NCBI RefSeq assembly: GCF_900105495.1
Contig: NZ_FNTF01000002.1
Location: forward strand, 1,587,501 to 1,651,500
DNA from: Pseudomonas frederiksbergensis
GTDB lineage: Bacteria; Pseudomonadota; Gammaproteobacteria; Pseudomonadales; Pseudomonadaceae
Direction of reading: 5' to 3'
DNA: 64,000 bases
The first letter of the stretch is position 1, and each line of letters opens with the position of its first letter. The notes beneath the pieces are model-generated. The model had not been told where the DNA came from, searched no databases, and saw only the letters and a program-made list of their open reading frames with translations. Positions 51,353 through 58,882 of this stretch are shown here, piece after piece. The translations under genes and the position numbers were made by a program.

Positions 51353-52120
51353 ATGTCCAACACCCTGTTTATTACCGGCGCGACCTCCGGTTTTGGTGAA
51401 GCCTGCGCCCGTCGTTTTGCCGAAGCCGGCTGGAAACTGGTGCTGACCGGCCGTCGTGAAGAGCGCCTCAATGCGTTGTGCGCCGAGTTGTCGAAGCAGA
51501 CCGAGGTCCATGGCCTGGTGCTCGACGTGCGTGATCGCAAGGCCATGGAGGAGGCGATTGCCAACCTGCCGCCGTCCTTCGCCAAACTGCGCGGGCTGAT
51601 CAACAACGCTGGCCTGGCCCTGGGCGTTGACCCGGCGCCCAAGTGCGACCTCGACGACTGGGACACCATGGTCGACACCAACATCAAAGGCCTGATGTAC
51701 AGCACTCGTCTGTTGTTGCCCCGCCTGATTGCTCACGGTCGCGGTGCCAGCATCGTCAACCTTGGCTCCATCGCCGGCAACTATCCGTACCCGGGCAGCC
51801 ATGTGTATGGCGCGAGCAAGGCATTCGTCAAACAGTTCTCCCTGAACCTGCGCTGCGACCTGCAAGGTACGGGCGTGCGGGTCAGCAACATCGAACCGGG
51901 CCTGTGCGAAAGCGAGTTTTCGCTGGTGCGTTTCGCCGGTGACCAGGAGCGCTACAACGCGACTTACGCAGGTGCCGAGCCGATCCAGCCGCAAGACATC
52001 GCCGACACCATTTTCTGGGTGCTCAATGCCCCGGCTCACATCAACATCAACAGCCTTGAGCTGATGCCGGTGAGCCAGACGTGGAGCGGGTTTGCGATTG
52101 AGCGTAATGCCAAGGCGTAA
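51353..52120 (+). CDS. SDR-family NAD(P)-dependent oxidoreductase (YdfG-like)
   Basis: A 255-residue classical short-chain dehydrogenase resembling YdfG, the NADP-dependent 3-hydroxy acid / serine dehydrogenase that also reduces malonic semialdehyde. The cofactor motif is TGATSGFG near the N-terminus with RR at the NADP-selecting position (TGRREER), then NNAGLALG. The catalytic set is S139, Y152 and K156 (YGASK). AAGGAG is eight bases before the ATG at 51353. The substrate is uncertain. Confidence 0.88.
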   Translation: MSNTLFITGATSGFGEACARRFAEAGWKLVLTGRREERLNALCAELSKQTEVHGLVLDVRDRKAMEEAIANLPPSFAKLRGLINNAGLALGVDPAPKCDLDDWDTMVDTNIKGLMYSTRLLLPRLIAHGRGASIVNLGSIAGNYPYPGSHVYGASKAFVKQFSLNLRCDLQGTGVRVSNIEPGLCESEFSLVRFAGDQERYNATYAGAEPIQPQDIADTIFWVLNAPAHININSLELMPVSQTWSGFAIERNAKA

Positions 52121-52135
52121 GACCGCGTAACGGCC

Positions 52136-52224
52136 AATCGCGAGCAGGCTCACTCCCACAGGGAACGCATTTTGAACCCACAGGGAACGCATTCCAGTGT
52201 GAGAGCGGGCTTGCTCGCGAAGAG
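52136..52224. repeat. REP doublet 7 with an internal direct repeat
   Basis: Arms GCGAGCAGGCTCACTCCCAC and GTGAGAGCGGGCTTGCTCGC are imperfect inverted copies. Between them CACAGGGAACGCATT occurs twice in tandem (near 52157 and 52179), so the left end of the element has been duplicated. Confidence 0.8.
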
Positions 52225-52314
52225 GCCGGCACAGGCAAAACAACACATAAGCTAGACTCCTCGTCCAATAACCCCACCGCACCCCGCGGTTTCAAGGTTT
52301 TCAGAGGAGGTTAT

Positions 52315-53220
52315 GTGAGTAACCGAGGTGAGCAGTCGCTGCTCAAACAATCGACCCTCCTGATGCTCGCCGTGGCGATTGCCGGGATCGTCACCGGTTT
52401 TGTTTCGGGTGCCCAATCCATCCTGTTCGATGGCTTTTTTTCGTTGATCGCGACCTTTATCAAAGTCCTGATGCTGATCACCGCCAAGCTGATCGCCAAG
52501 GAAAGCAACCAGCGTTTCCAGTTCGGCTTCTGGCACCTGGAGCCGATGGTGCTGCTGATCGAAGGCAGCTTTCTGTTCTTGATTGCGATCTATGCCTTTC
52601 TCAACGGTGTGTTCGGCATCATCAACGGCGGACGCGAGATTGAACTTGGACTGGTGATCATCTACGCGGCGGTGTTTACCGTTGTCGAGTTCGCGTATTT
52701 CTTCTACATCCGCCACCGTAATCGGCGGCTCAAATCAACGCTGATCCAGTTCGACAACATCAGCTGGCTGGTGGACGCGATGCTATCGGTGGGCTTGCTG
52801 GTGAGTTTTCTCGCCGCGCTGCTGCTCAAGGCGCAGGGTTATGGCCAGTGGGCGGTGTACGTCGACCCGCTGATCCTGATTCTTTTGGCCCTGAGCATGC
52901 TTGCACCGGCCTTCAAAATCCTCGGCCCGGCCTTGCGCGACGTGCTGGGGATTGCGCCGGATCAACTGGACGACAAGGTGCGCCAGGTGATGGACGCGGC
53001 GAAACTTGAGCATGGCTTCGACGACTACGTTTCCTACGTGCAGAAGCACGGACGTGCCCGTTTTATCGAGATTCATGTGGTATTGCCGGTGGAGTATCCG
53101 CTGAAGAGCGTGGGGCAGCTGGACAGCCTGCGGGAAGAGATTTCCACGAAGCTCGGCAAGCCGGATGCGGCGCGATGGCTGACCATCAGCTTTACCGGTG
53201 ATCGAAAATGGATTGCGTGA
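52315..53220 (+). CDS. Cation-diffusion-facilitator-family protein with altered metal site
   Basis: A 301-residue inner-membrane protein of the CDF family, with six helices and a C-terminal cytoplasmic domain of about 90 residues. It starts at GTG behind GAGGAGG. In the usual metal site TM2 has D-xxx-D and TM5 has H-xxx-D. By eye alignment to E. coli YiiP, this protein has D39 and S43 in TM2 and S150 and D154 in TM5, so two of four ligands are replaced. The transported ion, if any, is therefore open. The family assignment is good; the substrate is not. Confidence 0.82.
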   Translation: MSNRGEQSLLKQSTLLMLAVAIAGIVTGFVSGAQSILFDGFFSLIATFIKVLMLITAKLIAKESNQRFQFGFWHLEPMVLLIEGSFLFLIAIYAFLNGVFGIINGGREIELGLVIIYAAVFTVVEFAYFFYIRHRNRRLKSTLIQFDNISWLVDAMLSVGLLVSFLAALLLKAQGYGQWAVYVDPLILILLALSMLAPAFKILGPALRDVLGIAPDQLDDKVRQVMDAAKLEHGFDDYVSYVQKHGRARFIEIHVVLPVEYPLKSVGQLDSLREEISTKLGKPDAARWLTISFTGDRKWIA

Positions 53221-53256
53221 TCAGCCTGTGACCTCTTTGAGGTCCTTCGCGAGCAG

Positions 53257-54384
53257 TCAACCGAGATAGTCGACCAAGCTGCGATAACAAGTCGCCAAGT
53301 GATAAGGCGTGGTCGACGGCATGTCCTGTCGGCTCACGTCACCGTTCTGATCCCTGCACTCATACCAGCCGCCCGAATGCAGGAAACGCTGCTGCAACGC
53401 CCGCAGTTGGCGCAGTACCGCGTCCTCGCTATCGGGTCGCAAGGTCAGCGCCCGCAGGTATTCGGCTTGAGCCCAGATTCGTTGGGTGGCGTCTTTCGTA
53501 GGGCCACCCGGTTTGAGCATCGCCCGAACAGCACCGGTTTGTGGATCGACGCCCCGTTGTTCAGTGAACGCGAACGCGCGTTCCAGTGAAGAGTGCAGTG
53601 CCGAGCCGCGCAGCAACGGCGACGATTCCAGGAGGAAATACCATTCGAACTGATGCCCTGGTTCAAACCAGTTATCCACAGCCTCCAACGGCTGTTCCAT
53701 CAACACACCGTGTTGCGGATCGATAAAGCGTTGCTGCAGGGCTGTGCATAACTCGATCAGCGCGCCTTGCACGGCAACGTCTTCGCGCACCGACAGCGTG
53801 GCGAGGAAGGCTTCAGCCAGGTGCATCAGGGGATTTTGCAGTGGGCCGGATTTTAGCGAGGACCAGTCACGGTCAAGGCTGGCTTCATACAGGCCGTCGC
53901 CCGTGGCAAAGCGCTGCGCGACCACTTCCAATGCGGCGTTGAGCACCGATTCCACCCGCGGCTCGCGGACTTTGTCCCAATAATGGGCGCAAGCGAACAG
54001 GATGAAGGCGTGGGTGTAGAGGTCTTTGCGCTGATCCAGCGGCGCACCTTGCGGATCGACGCTGTAGAACCAGCCGCCATGCTCGGCATCGTGGAAATAC
54101 TGCTGCAAGGAGCGGAACAGCGCTGCGGCGCGCTCTTCGGCGGCCGGTACCTGGCCGATCAGGCTGGAAAACAGATAGAGCTGACGCGCGCAGGCCATGG
54201 CCCGGTAGCGTTGGGGCTGCAAGGGTTGATGCTCGGCGTCCAGCGCTTCATAGGGCAGCGCCATGTCGGCATTCCAGCCGGGCCCTTGCCAGAGCGGCAC
54301 GATCACGTCCAAAAAGTGCTGTTGCACCGAGGCAAACAGAGCGGTCAATTCAGGCTGGGAGGCGGAGCGGGAAACAGGCGGCAT
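53257..54384 (-). CDS. AGE-family epimerase/isomerase
   Basis: A 375-residue (alpha/alpha)6-barrel protein of the N-acylglucosamine 2-epimerase family, which includes mannose isomerases and cellobiose 2-epimerases. Visible family marks are KDLYTHAFILFACAHYW, NPLMHLAEAFLAT, WFEPGHQFEWYFLLE and RIWAQAEYLRAL, with conserved histidines in HAF, HLAE and GHQFEW. I favour a mannose-fructose type isomerase but cannot tell the sugar. There is no clear ribosome site at the ATG. The gene is convergent with the CDF gene, 36 bases apart. Confidence 0.88.
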   Translation of the reverse strand: MPPVSRSASQPELTALFASVQQHFLDVIVPLWQGPGWNADMALPYEALDAEHQPLQPQRYRAMACARQLYLFSSLIGQVPAAEERAAALFRSLQQYFHDAEHGGWFYSVDPQGAPLDQRKDLYTHAFILFACAHYWDKVREPRVESVLNAALEVVAQRFATGDGLYEASLDRDWSSLKSGPLQNPLMHLAEAFLATLSVREDVAVQGALIELCTALQQRFIDPQHGVLMEQPLEAVDNWFEPGHQFEWYFLLESSPLLRGSALHSSLERAFAFTEQRGVDPQTGAVRAMLKPGGPTKDATQRIWAQAEYLRALTLRPDSEDAVLRQLRALQQRFLHSGGWYECRDQNGDVSRQDMPSTTPYHLATCYRSLVDYLG

Positions 54385-54442
54385 TGGCTGGCGTCGTCAC
54401 GGCAGGGTTGATTGCGCGACATGTTATCAGAGTGAACGCATC

Positions 54443-54552
54443 GATCGTTCCCATGCTCTGCGTGGGAATGCAGCCCGGGACGCTCCGCGTCCCTTTCGAA
54501 GCGGACGCGGAGCGTCCAATGAGGCATTCCCACGCGGAGCGTGGGAACGATC
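54443..54552. repeat. 110-bp palindromic element, copy A
   Basis: The element begins GATCGTTCCCATGCTCTGCG and ends GCGGAGCGTGGGAACGATC; inner arms GGACGCTCCGCGTCC-like are also complementary. A second copy of exactly the same length is at 60974-61083. Confidence 0.88.
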
Positions 54553-54560
54553 ATGGTCGG

Positions 54561-55133
54561 CTAGCCCGCCAGCAACCACACGCCAGTCGCCGCCGAAGCC
54601 GCTCCCGCCAACCGAACCAACGGCGCCGCCGCTTGCGGCAACACCCGCACTACGGCGTAACCCAATCCATGCAACGCAGCCGTCGCTGCTACAAAACCCG
54701 CCGCGTACGGCCAAGGGCTCGACATCTGCGGCAACTCCAGTCCGTGCGCCACCCCATGGAACAGCGCAAACAAAGCGGTTGCCGCAACGGCGAGGCTCAA
54801 CGGCGGACGCACGGCCAAAGCCACCGCCAGACCCAGCGCCAGCACCGACGCCGCAATGCCGCTCTCAAGTGCTGGCAGGTTCAGACCTTCAAACCCCAGC
54901 AACCCGCCGATCAGCATGATGCCGACGAACGTGCATGGCAGCGCCCAGCGTGCAGCGCCTTTCTGTTGTGCCGCCCACAAACCGACTGCAAGCATCGCCA
55001 ACAAGTGGTCGAGGCCGCCGATCGGGTGGCTGATCCCGGCGATCAAACCATTATCGTCATGCCCCGGGTGGGCGAAGGCGATGGCTGGGGCCAGCAGCAG
55101 GGCCATGGCGCCCAGAATGCGTTTAAGTGTCAT
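54561..55133 (-). CDS. HupE/UreJ family metal permease
   Basis: A 190-residue protein with a signal-like first segment ending AIAFA and then HPGHDDNGLIAGISHPIGGL DHLL, the histidine-rich signature of the HupE/UreJ family, followed by five to six helices with FHGVAHG. It is thought to import nickel for hydrogenase or urease. Placement directly after ureG in the same direction supports the urease role. AAGGAAG precedes the ATG at 55133. Confidence 0.88.
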   Translation of the reverse strand: MTLKRILGAMALLLAPAIAFAHPGHDDNGLIAGISHPIGGLDHLLAMLAVGLWAAQQKGAARWALPCTFVGIMLIGGLLGFEGLNLPALESGIAASVLALGLAVALAVRPPLSLAVAATALFALFHGVAHGLELPQMSSPWPYAAGFVAATAALHGLGYAVVRVLPQAAAPLVRLAGAASAATGVWLLAG

Positions 55134-55168
55134 GGATAAGCTTCCTTGTTGATAAAAGTTGATCGTGT

Positions 55169-55783
55169 TCACGCCGCTATCAGCAGGCCCTGGCGTTCGA
55201 TGAAGGCGATGATTTCTTCCAGGCCGAGTCCGGTTTTCTGGTTGCTGAAAACGAACGGTTTGCCGTTGCGCATGCGTTTGGTATCGCTGTCCATCAGCTC
55301 CAGCGACGCACCCACCAAGGGCGCGAGGTCGATTTTGTTGATCACCAGCAGATCCGATTTGCAGATCCCTGGCCCACCCTTGCGCGGCAGCTTGTCGCCG
55401 GCCGAGACGTCGATCACGTAGATGGTCAGGTCGGACAGTTCCGGGCTGAAGGTGGCGGACAGGTTGTCACCACCGGACTCCACAAGGATCAGGTCAAGCC
55501 CCGGAAAGCGGCGGTTCAATTGGTCCACGGCTTCGAGGTTGATCGAGGCGTCTTCGCGAATCGCCGTGTGCGGGCAGCCGCCGGTTTCCACGCCGATGAT
55601 TCGCTCCGGCGCCAGGGCTTCGTTGCGCACCAGGAAGTCGGCGTCTTCGCGGGTGTAGATGTCGTTGGTGACCACCGCCAGGTTGTAGCGGTCGCGCAGC
55701 GCCAGGCACAGGGCCAACGTCAAAGCGGTTTTGCCGGAACCGACCGGGCCGCCGATGCCGACGCGCAGAGGTTGTGTGTTCAT
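55169..55783 (-). CDS. ureG: urease accessory GTPase UreG
   Basis: UreG is the SIMIBI-class GTPase that delivers nickel into apo-urease with UreF and UreH/D. The 204-residue protein starts [20 protein letters not shown] (P-loop GGPVGSGKT), with the nickel-binding CPH motif in [17 protein letters not shown], the ESGGDNL segment and NKIDLAP (G4). Start is ATG 55783. A short hairpin lies in the 37-base gap after ureF. Confidence 0.97.
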   Translation of the reverse strand: MNTQPLRVGIGGPVGSGKTALTLALCLALRDRYNLAVVTNDIYTREDADFLVRNEALAPERIIGVETGGCPHTAIREDASINLEAVDQLNRRFPGLDLILVESGGDNLSATFSPELSDLTIYVIDVSAGDKLPRKGGPGICKSDLLVINKIDLAPLVGASLELMDSDTKRMRNGKPFVFSNQKTGLGLEEIIAFIERQGLLIAA

Positions 55784-55820
55784 GTGCTTCTCCAAAATAA
55801 CAGGGCCAAAATTACAGGCC

Positions 55821-56495
55821 CTAGGAACGGAATAGACGACTGTACTGGCGCTCATGGGCCATGCACGCCAGGGACAGGCCGAAAGCAGCGCTGCCACAGT
55901 GTTCGGGGTTGATTCGGGTGGCGTTCTGCTGAGCCTCTTGCAGCAGCGGCAGCAATTGGCTGGTCAGGCGTTGCGCGGCTTGCTGACCCAGCGGCAGGGT
56001 TTTCATCAGTACTGCCAGTTGGTTTTCCATCCAGCTCCAGAGCCATGCGGCCAAGGCATCTTGCGGACTGATATTCCAGGCGCGAGCGGCCAGTGCCCAG
56101 CCGAGGGCCAGGTGCGGCTCGGGACGTTGTTCGAGAAAAGCACGGGCGGGCGCATCGAGTTCTGGCAAACCCTTGAGCAGTTGCTGCAACGAATAACCCA
56201 TCTGCCGACTTTCCTGATGCAGCTCGCGGGTTTCCCGGCTGGCGCGATGTTCTTCGCAGCGTTGCAGCAGTTCACCCCAGTTTTCTTCTGCTGCGGCCAC
56301 GCAATGGGCGAGCAGCAACGGCGCTTCGAAACGCGCCAGGTTCAGCAGTAACTGATCGCTGATCCAGCGACGTGCGCTGTCAGGATCATTCACTCGGCCG
56401 TTATCCACCGCCATTTCCAGACCTTGGGAATAGCTGTAACCGCCAATCGGCAACTGCGGACTGGCCAGGCGCAACAACGCCCAGGCTGGGTTCAT
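55821..56495 (-). CDS. ureF: urease accessory protein UreF
   Basis: A 224-residue all-helical accessory protein that joins UreH(UreD) and UreG and gates GTP hydrolysis during nickel insertion. Family marks include [18 protein letters not shown] near the N-terminus and the conserved C-terminal LFRS. Its ATG overlaps the ureE stop by four bases, so ureE-ureF-ureG are expressed together. Confidence 0.94.
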   Translation of the reverse strand: MNPAWALLRLASPQLPIGGYSYSQGLEMAVDNGRVNDPDSARRWISDQLLLNLARFEAPLLLAHCVAAAEENWGELLQRCEEHRASRETRELHQESRQMGYSLQQLLKGLPELDAPARAFLEQRPEPHLALGWALAARAWNISPQDALAAWLWSWMENQLAVLMKTLPLGQQAAQRLTSQLLPLLQEAQQNATRINPEHCGSAAFGLSLACMAHERQYSRLFRS

Positions 56496-56992
56496 AGCCG
56501 CACGCCGAACTGATGCAATTTCGGCGGGTAGTTGAAGTCTTCATCGCCGTGACGGGAATGGTGGTGGCCGCCGCCATAAGCACCGTGTTCCGGCTGGAAC
56601 GGCGCTTCGATGTTCTCGACCTTGGCATCAAGCAGTTCAAGCATGGCCTTGAGCACATAGTCGTCGAGTAGGCGCAACCAGCCGTCACCGACTTGCAGGG
56701 CGACATGGCGATTACCGAGGTGATAGGCGGCGCGAGTCAGTTCGAAAGCATTGGCGCAGGTGACGTGCAGCAGCTGTTCGGCTCGGGCGCAGACGCGCAC
56801 GATGCGTCCGTCTTCGGCTTGCAGGCACTCGCCGTCATGCAGCGGCGGCTGACCGCGCTCCAAAAACAGCCCGACGTCTTCACCCTCGGCACTGAAACAG
56901 CGCAAACGGCTTTTGCTCCGGGCTTCGAAGTTCAGGTGCAACTCGGCGGCCCAGACGGGTTGAGGGTCGATTCTGCGATGAATCACCAGCAT
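56492..56992 (-). CDS. ureE: urease nickel metallochaperone UreE
   Basis: UreE donates nickel to the urease activation complex. The 166-residue product starts MLVIHRRIDPQP and has the family's peptide-binding N-domain and the nickel-binding C-domain (FELTRAAYHLGNRHVALQVG). The tail carries the metal-binding run GGGHHHSRHGDED. The start at 56992 is chosen over an upstream ATG at 57016 because it has GGAAG properly placed and gives the usual N-terminus. Structural urease genes (ureABC) and ureD are not in this window. Confidence 0.94.
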   Translation of the reverse strand: MLVIHRRIDPQPVWAAELHLNFEARSKSRLRCFSAEGEDVGLFLERGQPPLHDGECLQAEDGRIVRVCARAEQLLHVTCANAFELTRAAYHLGNRHVALQVGDGWLRLLDDYVLKAMLELLDAKVENIEAPFQPEHGAYGGGHHHSRHGDEDFNYPPKLHQFGVRL

Positions 56993-57136
56993 CGGAAGGC
57001 TTCCAGCAATGGACAATGCTTAGGCTAGAGCAAGGGGCTTGCCAATCGGGTGATGCGTAGGAAATGCCTGTCGGAGCTCAGTGGATGTTTCAGAATTTTG
57101 GATCATGTTGGTGCATGCGGGGTTTTCGCGCACCAA

Positions 57137-57227
57137 TGTGGGAGCGAGCCTGCTCGCGATGGCGGAGTATCAGTCACATCAAGTGTTGACTGTTGCGACG
57201 CTATCGCGAGCAGGCTCACTCCCACAG
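57137..57227. repeat. REP doublet 8
   Basis: Inverted GTGGGAGCGAGCCTGCTCGC and GCGAGCAGGCTCACTCCCAC arms surround a 45-base centre between ureE and the TetR gene. It separates two minus-strand genes, so it lies at the 3' end of the regulator. Confidence 0.86.
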
Positions 57228-57235
57228 GGGGGTAT

Positions 57236-57868
57236 TTACTCGGTGCTGCCGAGGCCTTGCCAGTGTTTGAGGCCGATAAAGATAAAGCGCAACTGCTGGG
57301 TGATTTTTGCCTGCGGGGTCAGATGTTCGGGCAGCGCCTCGGCAGGCGGATCAATGATGTCCGGCAAGGTCGCGAACACGCTTTTGACAATCAGGTCAGC
57401 CATGACACTCAGGCCGGCGAGGTCCAGGTGTTGCAGCTTCGGCATCAAGGACAAGTCGGCCGCCAGGTCCGAGCTGATGTCTTCACGCAATCGGCCAATG
57501 GCCTGGCGCACGGGCAGCGAACCGCCGTACTGCTCGCGAGCGAGGAACAGGAACTGCGAGCGATTGGCGCTGACCACGTCGAGAAAGATCCGCACCGAGG
57601 CGTCGATGATGCCGCCCATGACGAACTCGTTGTGGCGCACCAGGCGAATGGTTTCGCGGAAGGTCTGGCCGACTTCACTTACCAGCACCAGGCCCAGTTC
57701 ATCCATATCGGCAAAATGCCGGTAGAAACCGGTGGGCACGATGCCGGCGGTTCTGGCGACTTCGCGCAGGCTCAGGCTGCCGAATCCTCGGCCGCATTCC
57801 ATCAAGTGGCGGGCAGCGTCCATCAGGGCGTTGCGGGTCTGTTGTTTCTGTTCGGCGCGGGGCAGCAT
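57236..57868 (-). CDS. desT: TetR-family regulator, DesT-like
   Basis: A 210-residue TetR regulator beginning MLPRAEQKQQTRNALMDAAR with helix-turn-helix residues SLREVARTAGIVPTGFYRHF. The ligand domain contains DASVRIFLDVVSANRSQFLF and LRFIFIGLKHWQG. It closely resembles P. aeruginosa DesT, which senses acyl-CoA saturation and represses the desB desaturase operon. In this window no desaturase is adjacent, so the target must lie elsewhere. The symbol rests on recalled sequence similarity only. Confidence 0.8.
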   Translation of the reverse strand: MLPRAEQKQQTRNALMDAARHLMECGRGFGSLSLREVARTAGIVPTGFYRHFADMDELGLVLVSEVGQTFRETIRLVRHNEFVMGGIIDASVRIFLDVVSANRSQFLFLAREQYGGSLPVRQAIGRLREDISSDLAADLSLMPKLQHLDLAGLSVMADLIVKSVFATLPDIIDPPAEALPEHLTPQAKITQQLRFIFIGLKHWQGLGSTE

Positions 57869-57977
57869 CGCAAGGGTGTTTTCTGGATAAGACAGCGGCG
57901 CACTCTAGCAAATCGGCTTTGCCGGCGTCGAATGACTATCAGGGAATCAAGCGGGGAAGTGAGGCCTCTATAACGTC

Positions 57978-58008
57978 AAAAGCCCAATCCGGGGATTGGG
58001 CTTTTTTT
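57978..58008. terminator. Bidirectional terminator
   Basis: AAAAGCCCAATCC and GGATTGGGCTTTTTTT form an 11-bp stem; it lies 17 bases after the stop of the repeat protein (minus strand), and on the plus strand it has seven T residues. Confidence 0.85.
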
Positions 58009-58024
58009 CAGGGCCGCCATGGGC

Positions 58025-58495
58025 TCAGCTCAAGGCGCTGTTGCGTTCGATGACACGGTCACCACCACCTTCGGCCAGGGTCTGACCTTGTGGAGTGCGG
58101 TCGGAACCGTCAGCCGCCAGGGTCTGGCCTTGTGGAGTGCGATCGGAACCGTCAGCAGCAAGGGTTTGACCTTGTGGAGTGCGATCGGAACCGTCAGCAG
58201 CCAGGGTCTGACCTTGTGGAGTACGATCGGAACCGTCAGCAGCGAGGGTTTGGCCTTGTGGGGTACGGTCGGAACCATCAGCAGCCAGGGTCTGGCCTTG
58301 TGGAGTGCGGTCCGAGCCATCCTGGGTGATCAGGCCTTTTTCTTTCAGGCGATCATTGCCACCTTCGGCAACGGTTTGGCTGAACACCGAGTGGGTGGAT
58401 TTGACTTGTGGGGTTGCTTGGTCAGCCGCTGGCAGGGCGAAAGCAGTGCTGGCCAGCATCGAGAGGGTAAGGCTAAGCAATAATTGGCGTTTCAT
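58025..58495 (-). CDS. Exported protein with six perfect 14-residue repeats
   Basis: A 156-residue protein with a clear signal peptide (MKRQLLLSLTLSMLASTAFA, cut near LPA). A linker and a degenerate unit (AEGGNDRLKEKGLIT) precede six copies of DGSDRTPQGQTLAA at residues 59-142. A closing degenerate unit EGGGDRVIERNSAL ends the chain. The repeats are hydrophilic, with one Asp-Arg pair per unit, and suggest a periplasmic or surface-exposed repeat rod. I know no function. The start at 58495 is chosen for the signal peptide; the frame continues upstream without support. It is transcribed alone and ends in a terminator. Confidence 0.85.
   Translation of the reverse strand: MKRQLLLSLTLSMLASTAFALPAADQATPQVKSTHSVFSQTVAEGGNDRLKEKGLITQDGSDRTPQGQTLAADGSDRTPQGQTLAADGSDRTPQGQTLAADGSDRTPQGQTLAADGSDRTPQGQTLAADGSDRTPQGQTLAEGGGDRVIERNSALS
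58073..58321 (-). repeat. Six tandem 42-bp coding repeats
   Basis: The 42-bp unit encoding DGSDRTPQGQTLAA is repeated six times with few, mostly third-position, differences between units. Such near-identity implies recent expansion or ongoing slippage/recombination. Confidence 0.92.
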
Positions 58496-58882
58496 GATCG
58501 GGTGCTCCGTAGGAGGGCGGTAAAGTGGGTACGAGGGCAATGCTACTCTCGATAAGTCGATACAAAAGTTCATAAACGCAATGGTAATAATCAACGGAAT
58601 TGATTGTTCCGTGAGACAGCTCTAAATCGGGCGTTTCCGGCGGATGTTTTTGCGCTGGGATGGGTATTTTCAACTCACTTGCGCATTGCAAAAGTGCGGG
58701 GCCGGTAACGCTGGACTCGGGGCGCATCCTCTCGCCGACCGATTATTTGAACGTTAAGCGGAATTTCGGTTAAACCTGCGCACCATTTCCAAGTCCTAAA
58801 CTCAACGGCAGGCCGGTTCTGGCCTAACGTTTCAAACGTGCGTCGCAGTCAGGGCGCTCAGTCGTATCAGGAGCCCTGTGCA
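58496..58882. other. Divergent spacer between repeat protein and AsmA-family gene
   Basis: About 390 bases hold no gene. Small dyads are visible: ACGGAA-TTGATTG-TTCCGT near 58594-58612, AGGCC-GGTTCT-GGCCT near 58810-58825 and ACGTTT-C-AAACGT near 58827-58839. The last two lie shortly before the AsmA-family start and could be an operator. A weak promoter TTGAAC-N17-TTAAAC near 58747 may drive the plus-strand gene. Confidence 0.4.

Noticed and set aside
54384..55139. 251-codon plus-strand frame over the AGE-hupE junction
   Set aside because: It runs through palindromic copy A and antisense to hupE, with an Arg/Gln/His-rich low-complexity translation.
58073..58321. Tandem 42-bp repeats considered as a CRISPR array
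   Set aside because: There are no unique spacers; units are directly adjacent, in frame and coding.
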